64,000 nt of DNA, taken from contig CM039466.1 of the NCBI GenBank assembly GCA_022414725.1, forward strand, positions 31,669,319 through 31,733,318, in the 5' to 3' direction. Shown here in pieces: positions 33,826-43,735 of the stretch (positions are counted from its first letter, which is position 1; every line of letters starts with the position of its first letter). This DNA is from Microglena sp. YARC. Taxonomy: Eukaryota; Chlorophyta; Chlorophyceae; Chlamydomonadales; Chlamydomonadaceae. A program made the position numbers and the translations under genes. Below the pieces are notes generated by a model, which was given only the letters and a program-made list of their open reading frames with translations, ran no database searches and had not been told where the DNA came from.

Positions 33826-34152
33826 TATCAGCCTTGAAAATCACTCCGGTAGAGTGGAAAGTAGATTAAAGCAGCGGAACAGACGCACCAATCTATACAC
33901 GGAGACAAGGATAACGTTACAGACACAGGAGACCCATAAAGGGGCACCTGTGGTGAAAGGAGGCGGTAGACAGGAACCTAACAGGGTACAGAATCAGACC
34001 GGAGACTAGGTGGACAAGAAGCTGCCACTGAGTCATCTCAAGATGACTCAGTCCCACGGGAAGCTGGCTCAGGAGAGCCGATAGTTCTAAGGGAGTACAT
34101 AAGTAGTCACCAAGTCATAAAACGCGTGAGAGCACCGCTATACATGCTGATA
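33826..34152 (-). repeat. Copia LTR (5' LTR in element orientation)
   Basis: Direct-repeat partner of 29086-29418. The bases just inside it (ggagccccagtaacc on +, 33811-33825) are placed where a primer-binding site would be; the matching tRNA is not identified. Confidence 0.88.
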
Positions 34153-34237
34153 GTCGGTTCCCTAAGGGGGATAGAGCTATGGGATACTTCTGCGAAATCG
34201 TCACATCTTCAAATCATCTCAAGAACGCCAGTCAAAA

Positions 34238-34675
34238 TTGCCGGTTAATCTGACTGCCCTGAAATCTTACCGACTCGTGCTCGATTCCCGTTGGGGGCGG
34301 ATTACCTCTGAGTGCACTTTTTCGCGTACGTATCTCAGGGTTGCGGACTGTGGACGCGGCTTTTTCATTTGTCGTTTCCCTCCTGTCCTGTGGACTCAGT
34401 CTAGAGCCCTGGAGCATGTCTACGATTTCCCCTTGAAGAATTCGCTTCTTCGTCACGCTCGTAGCTCATTGCATCAGCGCATTGTGCTTGACAAGGAAAT
34501 CTGCTCTTTCGCACTAGTCCAAATCCTGCAAGGTTGCGAAGTAGCAACTGTTGCGTCGAGCGTTGCTGCACCTGCCTCCATGGAACTTCTGGAAGTCAGT
34601 GAGCTAATAAGTTCATTAGCCTTACAGGCCACCAAGTTGAATAATAATGTCATGCCATGCTACATTGATTCTTGA
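34238..34675 (+). CDS. Uncharacterised 145-codon open frame
   Basis: An ATG-started frame (MPVNLTALKSYRLVLDSRWG...) ending EVSELISSLALQATKLNNN and a stop. Its composition is not low-complexity, unlike most open frames nearby, and it follows the right LTR by under 100 bp. No domain is recognised and no upstream signal is clear. It may be a relic of the element family F region or a chance frame. Confidence 0.25.
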   Translation: MPVNLTALKSYRLVLDSRWGRITSECTFSRTYLRVADCGRGFFICRFPPVLWTQSRALEHVYDFPLKNSLLRHARSSLHQRIVLDKEICSFALVQILQGCEVATVASSVAAPASMELLEVSELISSLALQATKLNNNVMPCYIDS

Positions 34676-34814
34676 CCCCCCCCCAATATTAAATTGTACG
34701 GATAAGTAAGCACCTGCTTGTGCATACATCACCAAGGAGGCTGCCACTGCTGCTTGACGAACATTACACCATCCCCGGGGCCGACATCCAGGGGACCCGC
34801 CAGGGCAACCAACT

Positions 34815-35100
34815 ATTTTTGAAGGTGCTCATAGCGCATGCTCTGGGGGTCTTTAGTTCTGTTTGGTTCAGCCCTCTTCTCTTGTGTTTGTTGGGCTTGG
34901 TGCTCTGGATCGACTACCTTGGCACACCTCCCCTTACTGCTCTTCTTTACACCTCTAGTTTGTTTCCTCTTTTGGACTGACCTGGTTTATTTTTCAGGTT
35001 TTGGGGGTATCTCGTGCCTCCTGTTATAAAATTGAATGGTCGGCAGGCTGTACTGCTGTCCTGTCTCGGCAGTGATATGCCGAGTTTATGTAACGAATTC
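34815..35100 (+). repeat. Family F copy (right of the retrotransposon)
   Basis: Carries ggtgctcatagcgcatgct, gttgggcttggtgctctgg, ctctagtttgtttcctc, ataaaattgaatggtcggc, cctgtctcggcagtgatatg and gagtttatgtaacgaattc. 35100-35630 that follows has no recognised feature. Confidence 0.65.
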
Positions 35101-35629
35101 TTTCTCAGGCAAGCGCCGTTGGGGTTTTAGGGTACAGCCCATATGCATCTTATACACTACCTTGTACTATCTCAGGGAAGGAGGTTATAAAATTGGTTCC
35201 GTCTCAGGAAGGACAACTCGGGGTCCTCCTAAACTAGCCAGGGTACTTCTGGCCTGAGGACCCCAGCTTTGCTGCCTGGGACGCAAAAACTTGTTTAGCC
35301 TGCGTCCTGGCCCAGGAGTGGGACGCAACGGGGACCTTCCTTCTGGTCAACGGACCCTCCACACGTTGCATCCTGCGGCGCATCAGACTCTTCGACGTTG
35401 CATCTGTGACGGAGGACGCAATGTCCTGAACAACCCTGCTGGTGGCCACCCCACCTACCTACACATGCGCCCCAGATCCCAAAACATGCCCTTACACAAA
35501 GTAGCAAACCAACCATGCCCTTAAACAAGTAAACTGTTAAGTCGGAGTTGGCTGACTGTAACTGCAGGGTGAGCTTACATATATAGCACATGACACTTAC
35601 TGTGTCTGCCATGGTGACTTTCCCCAGCT

Positions 35630-35690
35630 GCGGCGTACGGGAGGGTCCCCTTAACACCACGCCCCTCCAGGCTCCCCTCCAGGCGTTATC
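35630..35690 (+). mobile_element. SINE tail fragment with T-run end
   Basis: Carries gtacgggagggtcccctta, acaccacgcccctcc and gcgttatctttttttg. It is the 3' part of the tRNA-derived SINE in the opposite orientation to the full copies. The T-run at its end would act as a Pol III terminator. A nearly identical fragment is at 63724-63776. 35700-36350 has no recognised feature. Confidence 0.6.
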
Positions 35691-36353
35691 TTTTTTTGAC
35701 ATATATAGCGCCCCCTCCCTGACTCCTTCAGATCCCCACACCCACCCAGCTCTAAGCCAACAGCATGCAATGATCTCATCAGTTATTGTCTATGTTCTGA
35801 GATTCTGTTACAATATGAACGAAAGCTCCGGTAAAATGGGTAAAGAACCAATCACGGAAATCAATTTTTATCCCATCTGAAGGTGGAATCTACTACCCCT
35901 GTCGCAAGTTCGAAATTAGGTGATTATTAGGCCATTCAATATTCAATAAACATGCCAGACTAGGGAGGATGAATTATGAACGGAATGGCAGTATCAAAAG
36001 CGCTTGTCCCGCTTCTTTCTCGGGTCCAGTTCCAGCCAATATTTGAAGAGCTATAGTGCGGCGGTGGATGACTTCTAAAACGTCGATCCCATCCACTATG
36101 ACATGGAAAAGATGTTCTATCATCCAACAATCAAATGTATATGCTACCACTTTTCCCGGAAAAAAATAAGCAGTTCGCAGTCCCCATGTCTAACGTTATG
36201 CTAGAGACAGCTTGGTATCATATCAGATAACTAGTCAGCTGGAACTACTCACTACTATAACATAAACAGAGCTCTATTGTGTAAAACGTATGGAGTGCCT
36301 CCATGTTACTTTTTAGTATGGAAACCTAAAATACGAAAATGCCTATTGCTGAT

Positions 36354-36530
36354 CTAGTGCTCTGCATACTTGGCAAGCAAGTCATCCGTCTTAAACCCCG
36401 ACTCCGACAACATTTGGTATTTCACCGCACGGTTGGCCTTCTCAAGCTCCTCAGCTTCTTTCCGAAGCGCTATCACCCGGGCTCTCCGCTGCTGGATCTC
36501 TGCCTCAGCTTCTGAACATCGTGCCTCGGC
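36354..36530 (-). CDS. TSNAXIP1-N-like coiled-coil protein, last exon
   Basis: Minus-strand exon encoding AEARCSEAEAEIQQRRARV, then IALRKEAEELEKANRAVKYQ and a C-terminus ending DDLLAKYAEH, stop at 36354-36356. Heptad-like, charged, helical composition. Acceptor attatgtgcag precedes it (exon starts at 36530) in phase 0, agreeing with the donor at 37359. Coiled-coil tail of the same protein as the exon at 37359. Confidence 0.8.
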   Translation of the reverse strand, partial: AEARCSEAEAEIQQRRARVIALRKEAEELEKANRAVKYQMLSESGFKTDDLLAKYAEH

Positions 36531-36654
36531 CTGCACATAATATAAGACATGGAGTTGAGTGGAGTTGATTACCGACCTCAATGTAGCAGAGACTCAACAG
36601 TTACACCAGTTACACCGGATGCAGAGCCACTTAGACCCACAGCCCCCCCACTTC

Positions 36655-36761
36655 TATCCCCCCCCCCCCCCCCCCCCCCAATCCACAGTGGCATCCACTT
36701 CTACCCCCCCCACCCCGTACACACACACACTCCACTCATTCCCACAGCCCCATCCACTTCT

Positions 36762-36798
<37 letters not shown>

Positions 36799-36905
36799 TA
36801 TCCACAGTGCCATCCACTTCTACACCCCCACCCCCACCCCCGTACACACACACACACACACTCCAACCCATTCCCACAGCACCATCCACTTCTACCCCAC
36901 CCCAC
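36655..36905 (+). repeat. C-runs and CA tracts in last intron of the coiled-coil gene
   Basis: Three related ~90-bp units of ccatccacttctac + C-run + (CA)n + cattcccacagc. Read on the gene strand these are G- and GT-rich. The unit edge cccacag is not an acceptor for the minus gene. Confidence 0.8.
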
Positions 36906-37358
36906 TCCGTCCCCACCCGCCCATGTGTTCTGCGTCCATGAGGCCTTCGTCTCAAGCCACCTGATGATGCCACAGAAGCATGCGTCTCAACAACTCTCAA
37001 ATCGCAACTCAACTCGCGACTCGACAACTCAACAACAACTCGCAGCTCGCAACTCAACTCATCTGAAGAACACGCAACTCGCAACTCAACAACTCGCAAC
37101 TAAAAAAAAGAAGGCAGCTGATTGCCCACAACAAATACCCACCCCAAGGCAACTGGCCATGGATAAGGGCAGTCAGTCTATTTATATGGTAAATCAGAAT
37201 ACAATACATAGAGTTGTGTTGAGTCGCTGCTCCTCCCTCTGCTCCTCCTCCCTCCTCCTGCTTTTCCTCCCTCCTCCCTCCTCCCTTCTCCCTGCTCTTC
37301 CTCTCTTCCCATCCCGTCCCAAACCTCCTCCATGAACTTGATATTTTCAAACACTCAC

Positions 37359-37719
37359 CTCCAGTGCTGTCTGCTCCTGCTGGTTGTACTGGTCTTGCAG
37401 TTCCTGCCTCATCACCGACGCATTCTCTAACGCGGCTGATCTGGCATCCTCTATCTCAGCGTCCATCTTCTCCTCAGCCCCGTCCAGCTGCGCGTGCAGG
37501 TTGTAGTTATCGTACAATGCCGCCAGGGCATCATCCAGGGCCAAGTCGTACTCGCGCTTTATCTTCATCAAGAGGGAGCGGTAGGTGGTGAAGGAGTTAA
37601 TGAAAGCGTCGAAGGCCTGGCGATGGGCATCAGTGCGCAACTGCTTCGCAGCAAAACCGTCGTCCTTGGCCCCAAGCTTGTCCACCAGTTTTAACTTCTC
37701 CTCCAGCAAGGTCTCCAAC
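37359..37719 (-). CDS. TSNAXIP1-N-like coiled-coil protein, central exon
   Basis: Minus-strand exon encoding LETLLEEKLKLVDKLGAKDD, then RQAFDAFINSFTTYRSLLMK, IKREYDLALDDALAALYDN and a charged helix ending QQEQTALE. The pattern R-AF--FI--F-TYR-LL--IK-EYD-AL matches the N-terminal domain of translin-associated factor X-interacting protein 1 (TSNAXIP1_N), found in ciliated organisms. This points to a ciliary or flagellar role by inference only. Acceptor ctattacag precedes 37719; donor GAG|gtgagt on the minus strand begins at 37358. It starts with one base completing a split codon and ends in phase 0. Confidence 0.85.
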
Positions 37720-37862
37720 CTGTAATAGTTTGGATTGGCATAATTACTATTTTGTTTTGCTATTTTATAACACTGCAATAACATGTAAATCAAACATACT
37801 TTTTATACTTGTTAAAAAAACAAAATTGAGAGTTTAAAAATAAATTTTTCTCAAAAACTGTT

Positions 37863-37932
37863 GCGAAACCGAACGTTCTTGGCCGCAAGCTTGTCCACCA
37901 GTTTCAACTTCTCCTCCAACAAGGTCTCGAAC
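37863..37932 (-). repeat. Acceptor-side copy of the 37719 exon edge
   Basis: About 60 bases repeating the exon's 5' edge (gagaccttgttggaggagaa and ctggtggacaagcttgc on the minus strand) ~150 bp upstream of the true exon in gene orientation. The AG of the acceptor is lost (tctatgttcgag). Diverged, so an old duplicate. Confidence 0.75.
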
Positions 37933-38154
37933 ATAGAGAGGAATTGATTGCGTATTATATTTCAGTAGGGATAACATTGTAGTACACTTTTAGAAAGATG
38001 AACATGACGTACGGTATAGAAAGCATGATGGGTCAATTGCCTTTTTCATGTTTTCTATGCATGCTTTGTTCATCCATCGCCCTATTGGGCCCTTCTGCAT
38101 AAATGTTGATTCAGAAAATGAGGTGGGGAAAGCGAATACTTGGCACTCAAATGA

Positions 38155-38395
38155 GAGCAGGCTTGGTTGGCACAGTATTACCAACTTCAACTGACAAGTC
38201 GAGGGTTCGAACCCGTTGCTAGGTTCATGATTTCCGGCCTGCCGCCTTGAAAGAGGCCGAGAACTTTCTTCCGTGCTGTCGCCGGGCTAGTCTGAGCTGC
38301 AGGCGCAGCCAGCGGTCTGCAAAAGTAAAACCCACAGTAACCATTCCCCAGTGCAAGCCAACGTAAAGGTTCCTCCAAACTCACGCCCCAGAGCA
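38155..38395 (+). mobile_element. Second tRNA-like element (probable SINE of another family)
   Basis: On the + strand TTGGCACAGTATTACCA resembles an A box and, 25-30 bases later, GAGGGTTCGAACCCGTTGC contains a perfect B box. They are followed by ~170 bp of non-tRNA sequence ending in an AT-rich stretch. The order matches a tRNA-derived SINE, but only one copy is seen here and no full cloverleaf is evident. Confidence 0.45.
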
Positions 38396-38807
38396 AGGCC
38401 TACATTTTTATTTTATATTAGCTATAGTTAGTCTATAAGCTTTGAGTTTCCATCCTTTCTTTCATTGTTTTACTTAGCAAAAATCAGAAAATTTTTATTA
38501 AAGTTGTGTATATTTAATCTATAAATGATATTCTATTATACGCCATAACTCTATAACTTCATGATATTCATGATATGTTATTAGTATCCTTATCATACTG
38601 ATTCGTGATATGTTATTAGTATCCTTATCATATTAAACGCCAATACTCGCCCATTGTTTATATGGCTTTAACAGCAATTCAGAGGATGATTTTGATTAGG
38701 CAATTCTCCCAGAATTCTTGGATTTTCAGATCAAATATGAAGAAAAAACTACAAAATACAACCTGATTCGATAAAAACAATTCCCAAATCATCCAATGTA
38801 TGGCTAT

Positions 38808-38985
38808 CAGGGGTACTTTCCAAGCGCGCGCTTTTTGCGCACCGGCGCGCTGCCGTTTTTGAGCCCCCACTGCGCGTTTCGCGCAGTTTTTTGCACCCCT
38901 TGTGGGCGCTTTTTGCGCTTTTTGCACTACAAAGCGCAGTTTTTTTTCTTTCTAGTGCGCTGGCCAATTTGGTCAATGGAAAGAT
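38808..38985 (+). repeat. GCGC-rich dispersed element (copy 2)
   Basis: Landmarks: ggggtactttccaagcgcgc, ttttgcgcaccggcgcgctg, tgcgcgtttcgcgcagtttt, ttgcactacaaagcgcag and gtgcgctggccaatttggtc. Close to 62030-62215 and related to 11835-11965. Dense in CGCG/GCGC palindromes. Between 38400 and 38808 the sequence is AT-rich, with a duplicated gatatgttattagtatcctt. Confidence 0.65.
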
Positions 38986-39059
38986 ACCCTAATGGCTTTT
39001 AGTAACATGGCACATACATTATAATTACTCGGCCAGGGCTTTTCTTTTCGGCATTTCTT

Positions 39060-41045
39060 AGCAGAGTTGGGGACCCTGCAACGCATGCTTACCTGCCCAA
39101 CATTTGGGGGGGCCTGCAACGCATGCTTACCTGCCCAACATATGTACAGTTTATACCCAGTTTACATGCTCAGTTTATACACTCGATACCCAGTTTACAT
39201 GCACAATTTATACAATTTGTACCAGGGGTATATATATACGTACAGTTTATATGTGCAGTCTATACGCTTTATACCCAGTTTATATGTACAGTCTATACAC
39301 TTAATCATTTTGAGGGCCCTGCTACACATTTTAGGGACTTGTAACAACTAACCTGTCCTATACTTTAATTAGGGACCCTGCTACACATGCTTACACGTCT
39401 AACACTTTAGGGAACCTGCAGGCCCTGCTACACATCATAGCAATTCATCGGATGATTTATAATTGACATTCGTACGTCATACTTCATACCTCGACTTTTT
39501 CAGGCCCAGTTTTTAGTAAACCAATTCTCCCAGATTTTTCTCGTAATTCTCTCAGAATTTCGGAAATTTTCAGGCCTAATTTGAGGGTAAAAAGTATGAC
39601 CAACAACATGTTTTGAAAAATGAAATTCCAAATCATCCGCTGAATTGCTTTAATACCTGTCCAACATTTTGGGGACTCTGCTACACGTAGTCACCTATAC
39701 AAAACATTGTCAAACATAGTCACACATAGTCACCAGTCCAAAAGATTGTCACACGTAGTCACCTGTCCAAAACATAATTACACATAGTCACCTGTTTAAA
39801 ACATAGCCGCACATTGTCACCTGTCCAAAACACAGTTACACATAGTCACCTGTCCAAAACATAGTCACACTTAGTCACCTGTCTAAAACATAGCCGCACA
39901 TTGTCACACATAGTCACCTGTCCAAAACACAGTTACACATAGTCACCTGTCCAAAACATAGTCACACTTAGTCACCTGTCTAAAACATAGCCGCACATTG
40001 TCACACATAGTCACCTGTCCAAAACACAGTTACACATAGTCACCTGTCCAAAACATAGTCACACATAGTCACCTGTCTAAAACATAGCCGCACATTGTCA
40101 CACATAGTCACCTGTCCAAAACACAGTTACACATAGTCACCTGTCCAAAAACACAGTTTACACATAGTCACACTGATTCCAAAACACAGTTACACATAGT
40201 CACCTGTCCAAAACACAGTTACACATAGTCACCTGTCCAAAACACAGTTATACATAGTCACCTGTCCAAAACACAGTCACACATAGTCACCTGTCCATTG
40301 CAGTTAAACATAGGTCACACAATTAGTCACCTGTCCAAAACACAGTTACACATAGTCACCTGTCCAAAACATAGTCACACTTAGTCACCTGTCCAAAACA
40401 CAGTTACACATAGTCACCTGTCCAAAACATAGTCACACTTAGTCACCTGTCCAAAACATAGTCACACTTAGTCACCTGTCCAAAACATAGTCACACTTAG
40501 TCACCTGTCCAAAACATAGTCACACTTAGTCACCTGTCCAAAACATTGGGGACCCGCTACATATGATGTGGGACCGGCATATCATAACCCCATTAATCCC
40601 CCCCGCTACTAATATTTGAAAAATACATTTTAAAAAAGTGTCCCATATTTATACCCACATGTAGGATTGGGTCCCTAGACCCTAAACCATACGAAAAACT
40701 GTACCCCACGAATCCCCACATGTAGGATTGGGTCCCTGAACCCATAGAATCCTGCACCCCAAATCGCCCGCTACTACAAATTGGGAAATATTACAAAAAT
40801 AATTGAGAAAACAAAGTGTCCCATACTTATACCCACATGTAGGATTGGGGACCCGCTACATATGCTTAGGGACATATATCATGCATATCAATATGATGTA
40901 TAAGACCAATAGGCGAGTATGATATCATAATGATATTGCTATAAATGGTAACTCTTAGCTTAGTCAGACTGCTGGGCATCAATGTTTGAATGACATGATA
41001 TCATATGATATCATATTGCCGTTCCCTACATATGCTTACCTGTCC
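39060..41045 (-). repeat. Huge donor-side exon-edge array (>30 copies) of the exon 41250-41498
   Basis: Read on the minus strand, the unit is the exon's last bases and donor: AAAATGTTGGACAG|GTAAGC at the true exon, GTTGGGCAG|GTAAGCATGCG (two copies near 39085-39135), and a ~29-bp minisatellite GTTTTGGACAG|GTGACTATG at 39680-40560 (about 30 units). Further diverged copies lie near 39370, 39655, 40555-40880 and 41035. Between them, 39140-39310 holds a tatacccagtttatatgtac repeat. So most of this 3.5-kb intron is multiplied donor sequence. Many copies keep a usable CAG|GT. Confidence 0.8.
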
Positions 41046-41046
41046 A

Positions 41047-41212
41047 AGTAATGATAACGCCCGGTGGGGCGTGGTATTTAGGGGACCGTCGTACCGCCGG
41101 GCAGAGAACGGTCTACCACCTCGACTGGACAAGCTTCCATTGCGGTTGACAGCGGCCTGCAACGTCGTAGGGGGAATCGAACCCCCGACCTTGCTTCGTT
41201 TAAGCGAATATC
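41047..41212 (-). mobile_element. tRNA-derived SINE, copy 4
   Basis: + strand: taatgataacgcccggtggg at the left, gagaacggtctacca, gcggttgacagcggcctgc, and a B-box (GGGGGTTCGATTCCCCC on the minus strand). The A-box end is truncated. Inserted within the donor array between the copy near 41035 and the true exon. Confidence 0.78.
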
Positions 41213-41249
41213 ATACAATGTCATATTGCCGTTCCATACAAATGCTTAC

Positions 41250-41498
41250 CTGTCCAACATTTTGGGGTGCCGGCCATCTTCTCCGTGACTACCCCCAACC
41301 CCTGGGCCTGGTGCTGGACGCAATGATGAGAGGCCCCCTTTTCTAAATAGGTCTGGCAGGGAAGTGTAGATTTGGCTCTTTGTGTTACTGGCGAACACAC
41401 GAGTTGGGGATAGGTCGCGGTACAGCTTGCTGGCTGATATGCTTTCTTGGAGGTTAGAGCGCAGCTTGGATGTGGGGGACACGGACTGGGTAGGTTCC
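41250..41498 (-). CDS. TSNAXIP1-N-like coiled-coil protein, upstream exon
   Basis: Minus-strand exon encoding EPTQSVSPTSKLRSNLQESI, SASKLYRDLSPTRVFASN, TKSQIYTSLPDLFRKGGL and a Gly/Pro-rich end with HPKMLDR. Acceptor ctcttgtag precedes 41498 and donor GACAG|gtaagc follows 41250. One leading base and two trailing bases fit the 37719 exon exactly (AG + G, Arg-Leu-Glu), so the two probably splice directly across a 3.5-kb intron. Ser/Thr-rich, likely unstructured. No domain recognised in this exon itself. Confidence 0.72.
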
Positions 41499-41900
41499 CT
41501 ACAAGAGTGTGGTGGTGGTGGTGCATCGTCAGTGTTGGTAGGTGATGGGGGACATGGTAAGGGGTGCATGGTAAGGACATGGGCGGTTTGGTCCCTACAA
41601 GAGACAAGTGCGAGTAGTGACTGGTCAGCGTCCAGTTGTTGGTAGGTGATGGGAGACATGGTAGGTCGATGGAAGACATGGGGTGGTTGGTTCCTTCAAG
41701 AGCGTGGTGGTGGTCGTGTGTCAGTGCTGGTAGGCAATGGAAGGCATGGTAGATGATGGAAGACATGGGGCGGGTTGGTTCCCCTCAAGAGCGTGGTGGT
41801 GGTGGTGGTGTAGCGTCAGTGTTGGTAGGCGATGGGAGACATGGTAGGTGATGGAAGACATGGGGTGGGTTGGTTCCCTCCGAGTTGGATGGGGAGGGGT
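41499..41900 (-). repeat. Acceptor-side exon-edge array of the exon 41250-41498
   Basis: Four or five ~80-100-bp copies of the exon start on the minus strand: true copy cttgtag|GGAACCTACC, then cttgtagGGACCAAACCGCC, cttgaagGAACCAACCACC, gaggGGAACCAACCCGCC and ggagGGAACCAACCCACC. Each is followed by CATGTCTTCC-like sequence and a CACCACCAC run. A weaker relative is near 41945-41975. The rest to 42460 is without recognised features. Confidence 0.7.
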
Positions 41901-42466
41901 GGGGGCCGATGGTAGCAGCGTTTGTATTGGTGGTGCCGGCTGCTGGGGACATGGACTGGGTTGGCTTCTTTTAGGTGGTTGATGTTATTTTTGCGGGGGT
42001 GGGAGGGTGCGGGTGGGGTGGATTGGAGAGTCTGTGTCCCCTAGGCGATGGAGACATGGATTGTGATGTAGCCGTGTCTGTGGTTGTATGAGGAAGGGCC
42101 CATAGCTGAATGTCAAACTAATTAGCCACTGTTGTTAATTGGTGTTGGGTTGGGTGAGGAGACAGGGTGCTGCCAGTAAATGGTTTGGGATGTGGCAATT
42201 GCACAAATGAATGTTTAGGACACTTGAGAAGCGCTTCACAGAGCTCGGAATACGGCATATTCTCAGTAAGCGGGGTCGCCTTATGAAGTAGCACCGCTGC
42301 CCCCTAAGCTCCTGCGCGCGTGCGCATAAGAGAGAGCAAGGCCCACAGCTGCTTGGCGGTCGAGGTTGAATTCGAACCTCTTCCCTTCCGTCCCGACCCA
42401 ATAAGGCTAGACCATAGATAATTAGAGGTATGCATTCTACCTGTACTTCCTCGCCCCACGGCATAC

Positions 42467-42544
42467 CTGAGGACCTGCTGGTCCGGTAGCTCTAAGAGGC
42501 CTCCATGAGCGCTCGCGTTTGATAACAACAAGACAAGACGATTT
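42467..42544 (-). CDS. Tentative first visible exon of the TSNAXIP1-N-like gene
   Basis: The minus frame reads NRLVLLLSNASAHGGLLELP then DQQVL, with donor CAG|gtatgc at 42466 and a possible acceptor ttgatttcatag before 42544. The two trailing bases would join the exon at 41498 in phase. There is no in-frame ATG, so either the start lies further upstream, very near or overlapping the divergent gene, or this is not an exon. Confidence 0.25.
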
Positions 42545-43027
42545 CTATGAAATCAACGACAGGCGACAAATAATGACGACCTTTGCCAACGTCAGACTAG
42601 AGAAGCGTGCATAAAGTTTTCGACATGTCTACTGCAGTTACATCGCAAGAAGGCAAATATTCATTCTACTGTTTAGAGGGCACTACTCTAGCTCGTCGAA
42701 GCTTGTCTCTTGTTCTAGGGCGCCTGGAAGAGAAGCGGACAAGCTGGCAAGATGACACGTACCGCCTGAAGTACAGTTCATTTTTGTTTTTCCAAACAGT
42801 TACAGTCACCTGCAGCTGCATACCGACGAGCGCGAGCGATGCAAACACTATCCCCACTCCTCAACGGATTGAACTACCACTCTGTTTGATCCCTTTTACG
42901 ATTCGAATCCTTGTATTTTAAACTCCGGCCTTGCGCATGGCGCGCTCAAGAGCCCGTTCACACTCGAACAGCGCTGCAGAATCCCTGTAGACTGCAACCC
43001 GAAGTGAGAGCGCAGCGCAGCTTCTCC
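42545..43027. promoter_or_regulatory. Divergent intergenic/promoter region
   Basis: About 480 bp between the minus-strand coiled-coil gene and the start codon of the plus-strand giant gene. Mostly non-repetitive, unlike almost everything around it. It may act as a bidirectional promoter. A ~100-codon plus frame (MSTAVTSQEGKYSFYCLEGT...) lies here without other support. No TATA-like or known motif is claimed. Confidence 0.35.
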
Positions 43028-43495
43028 ATGGCGACACATGGAGATAACAGATGGGGCGGGATTTTGCGAAGGGCCTTGTCAATAGTGGGCAGGGAACGTC
43101 CGAGGGAATACACCTTTTGGATGGGCCAATCCTTGAGTGACATCGTCCACCAGGGGAAGTCTGAAATCCAGGAGTGCCATGCTGTCATCCTCCAGGCAGA
43201 CATTTCCCCTCCTGGCACCACCCCTGGAGCGCTGGGTACCATGAGACCTCTAAGGCACCAACCCCCCCTCCTAGACCATGGGTGTGACCCCCTCTCTGTG
43301 TCCTGGACAAGCTTAGCCTCGATGCTGGAGGGCATACATAATGTTAGCGCCAGCTGGCCTGGTCTCACCAGCCAGCAGGTGGAGAGCGAAGGCAGCATGG
43401 GCCCCGGCAGTTTGGAGGAGGATGCAACTTCAGCAGTGGCATCTCTGGGTGGCATGGAGAGTAGCGAGTCTAGGTCCTCACCAACCCCACAGAAG
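43028..43495 (+). CDS. Giant modular protein, exon 1
   Basis: Proposed start ATGGCG at 43028 (MATHGDNRWGGILRRALSIV...), a good algal start context; the frame is also open upstream to 42911, so an upstream exon cannot be excluded. Encodes 156 residues including REYTFWMGQSLSDIVHQGKS and a Ser/Glu-rich end. Donor CAGAAG|gtgaac begins at 43496, phase 0. With the later exons (to 63651) it makes one open, phase-consistent gene of over 2,800 codons. No known domain is recognised. N-terminal part may be globular, since its composition is balanced and Trp/Tyr are present. Confidence 0.6.
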
Positions 43496-43735
43496 GTGAA
43501 CGAGCCCACCCACCACCCACCCACCCACCAACCAACCAACCAACCAAACCAACCAACCAACCAACCAACCAACCAACCAACCAACCAACCAACCATCCCC
43601 ACAGAAGGTGAACGAGCTGAGGTGTATGCATGGAAGTCTAGTCCACCCACACCACCACCCACCCACCCACCAACCAACCAACCAACCAACCAACCAACCA
43701 ACCAACCAACCAACCAACCAATCATCCCCACAGAA
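43487..43735 (+). repeat. Acceptor-side array and (CCAA)n in intron 1 of the giant gene
   Basis: The sequence ccccacagAAGGTGAACGAG occurs three times (43485, 43600, 43727), separated by CCAACCAACC runs; the second copy continues CTGAGGTGTATGCATGG, the third CTGAGAGTGCATGCATGG. The same AAGGTGAAC thus serves as exon end with donor (first copy) and exon start (third copy), as expected if this intron arose by tandem duplication of an internal AAG|GTGAAC. Confidence 0.75.

Larger units (their letters stand above)
29086..34152 (-). mobile_element. Decayed Ty1/copia LTR retrotransposon
   Basis: A ~5.07-kb element in minus orientation, bounded by two similar ~330-bp direct repeats (LTRs at 29086-29418 and 33826-34152). 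Both LTR ends read TATCAGC...GCTGATA, a 7-bp inverted terminus, instead of the usual TG...CA. Flanks gtccgg (left) and gtcgg (right) may be a target-site duplication differing by one base. Internal minus-strand domains follow copia order: gag-like region, integrase end (~32230-32450), reverse transcriptase (~30300-31700), RNase H (~30020-30280). Each is broken by frameshifts. It has inserted into a family F repeat (left flank 28905-29085). Confidence 0.88.

Noticed and set aside
38187..38396. Minus-strand frame with RPLAAPAAQTSPATARKKVL as an extra exon of the coiled-coil gene
   Set aside because: It overlaps a plus-strand tRNA-like A/B-box element and is not needed, because the flanking exons already join in phase.
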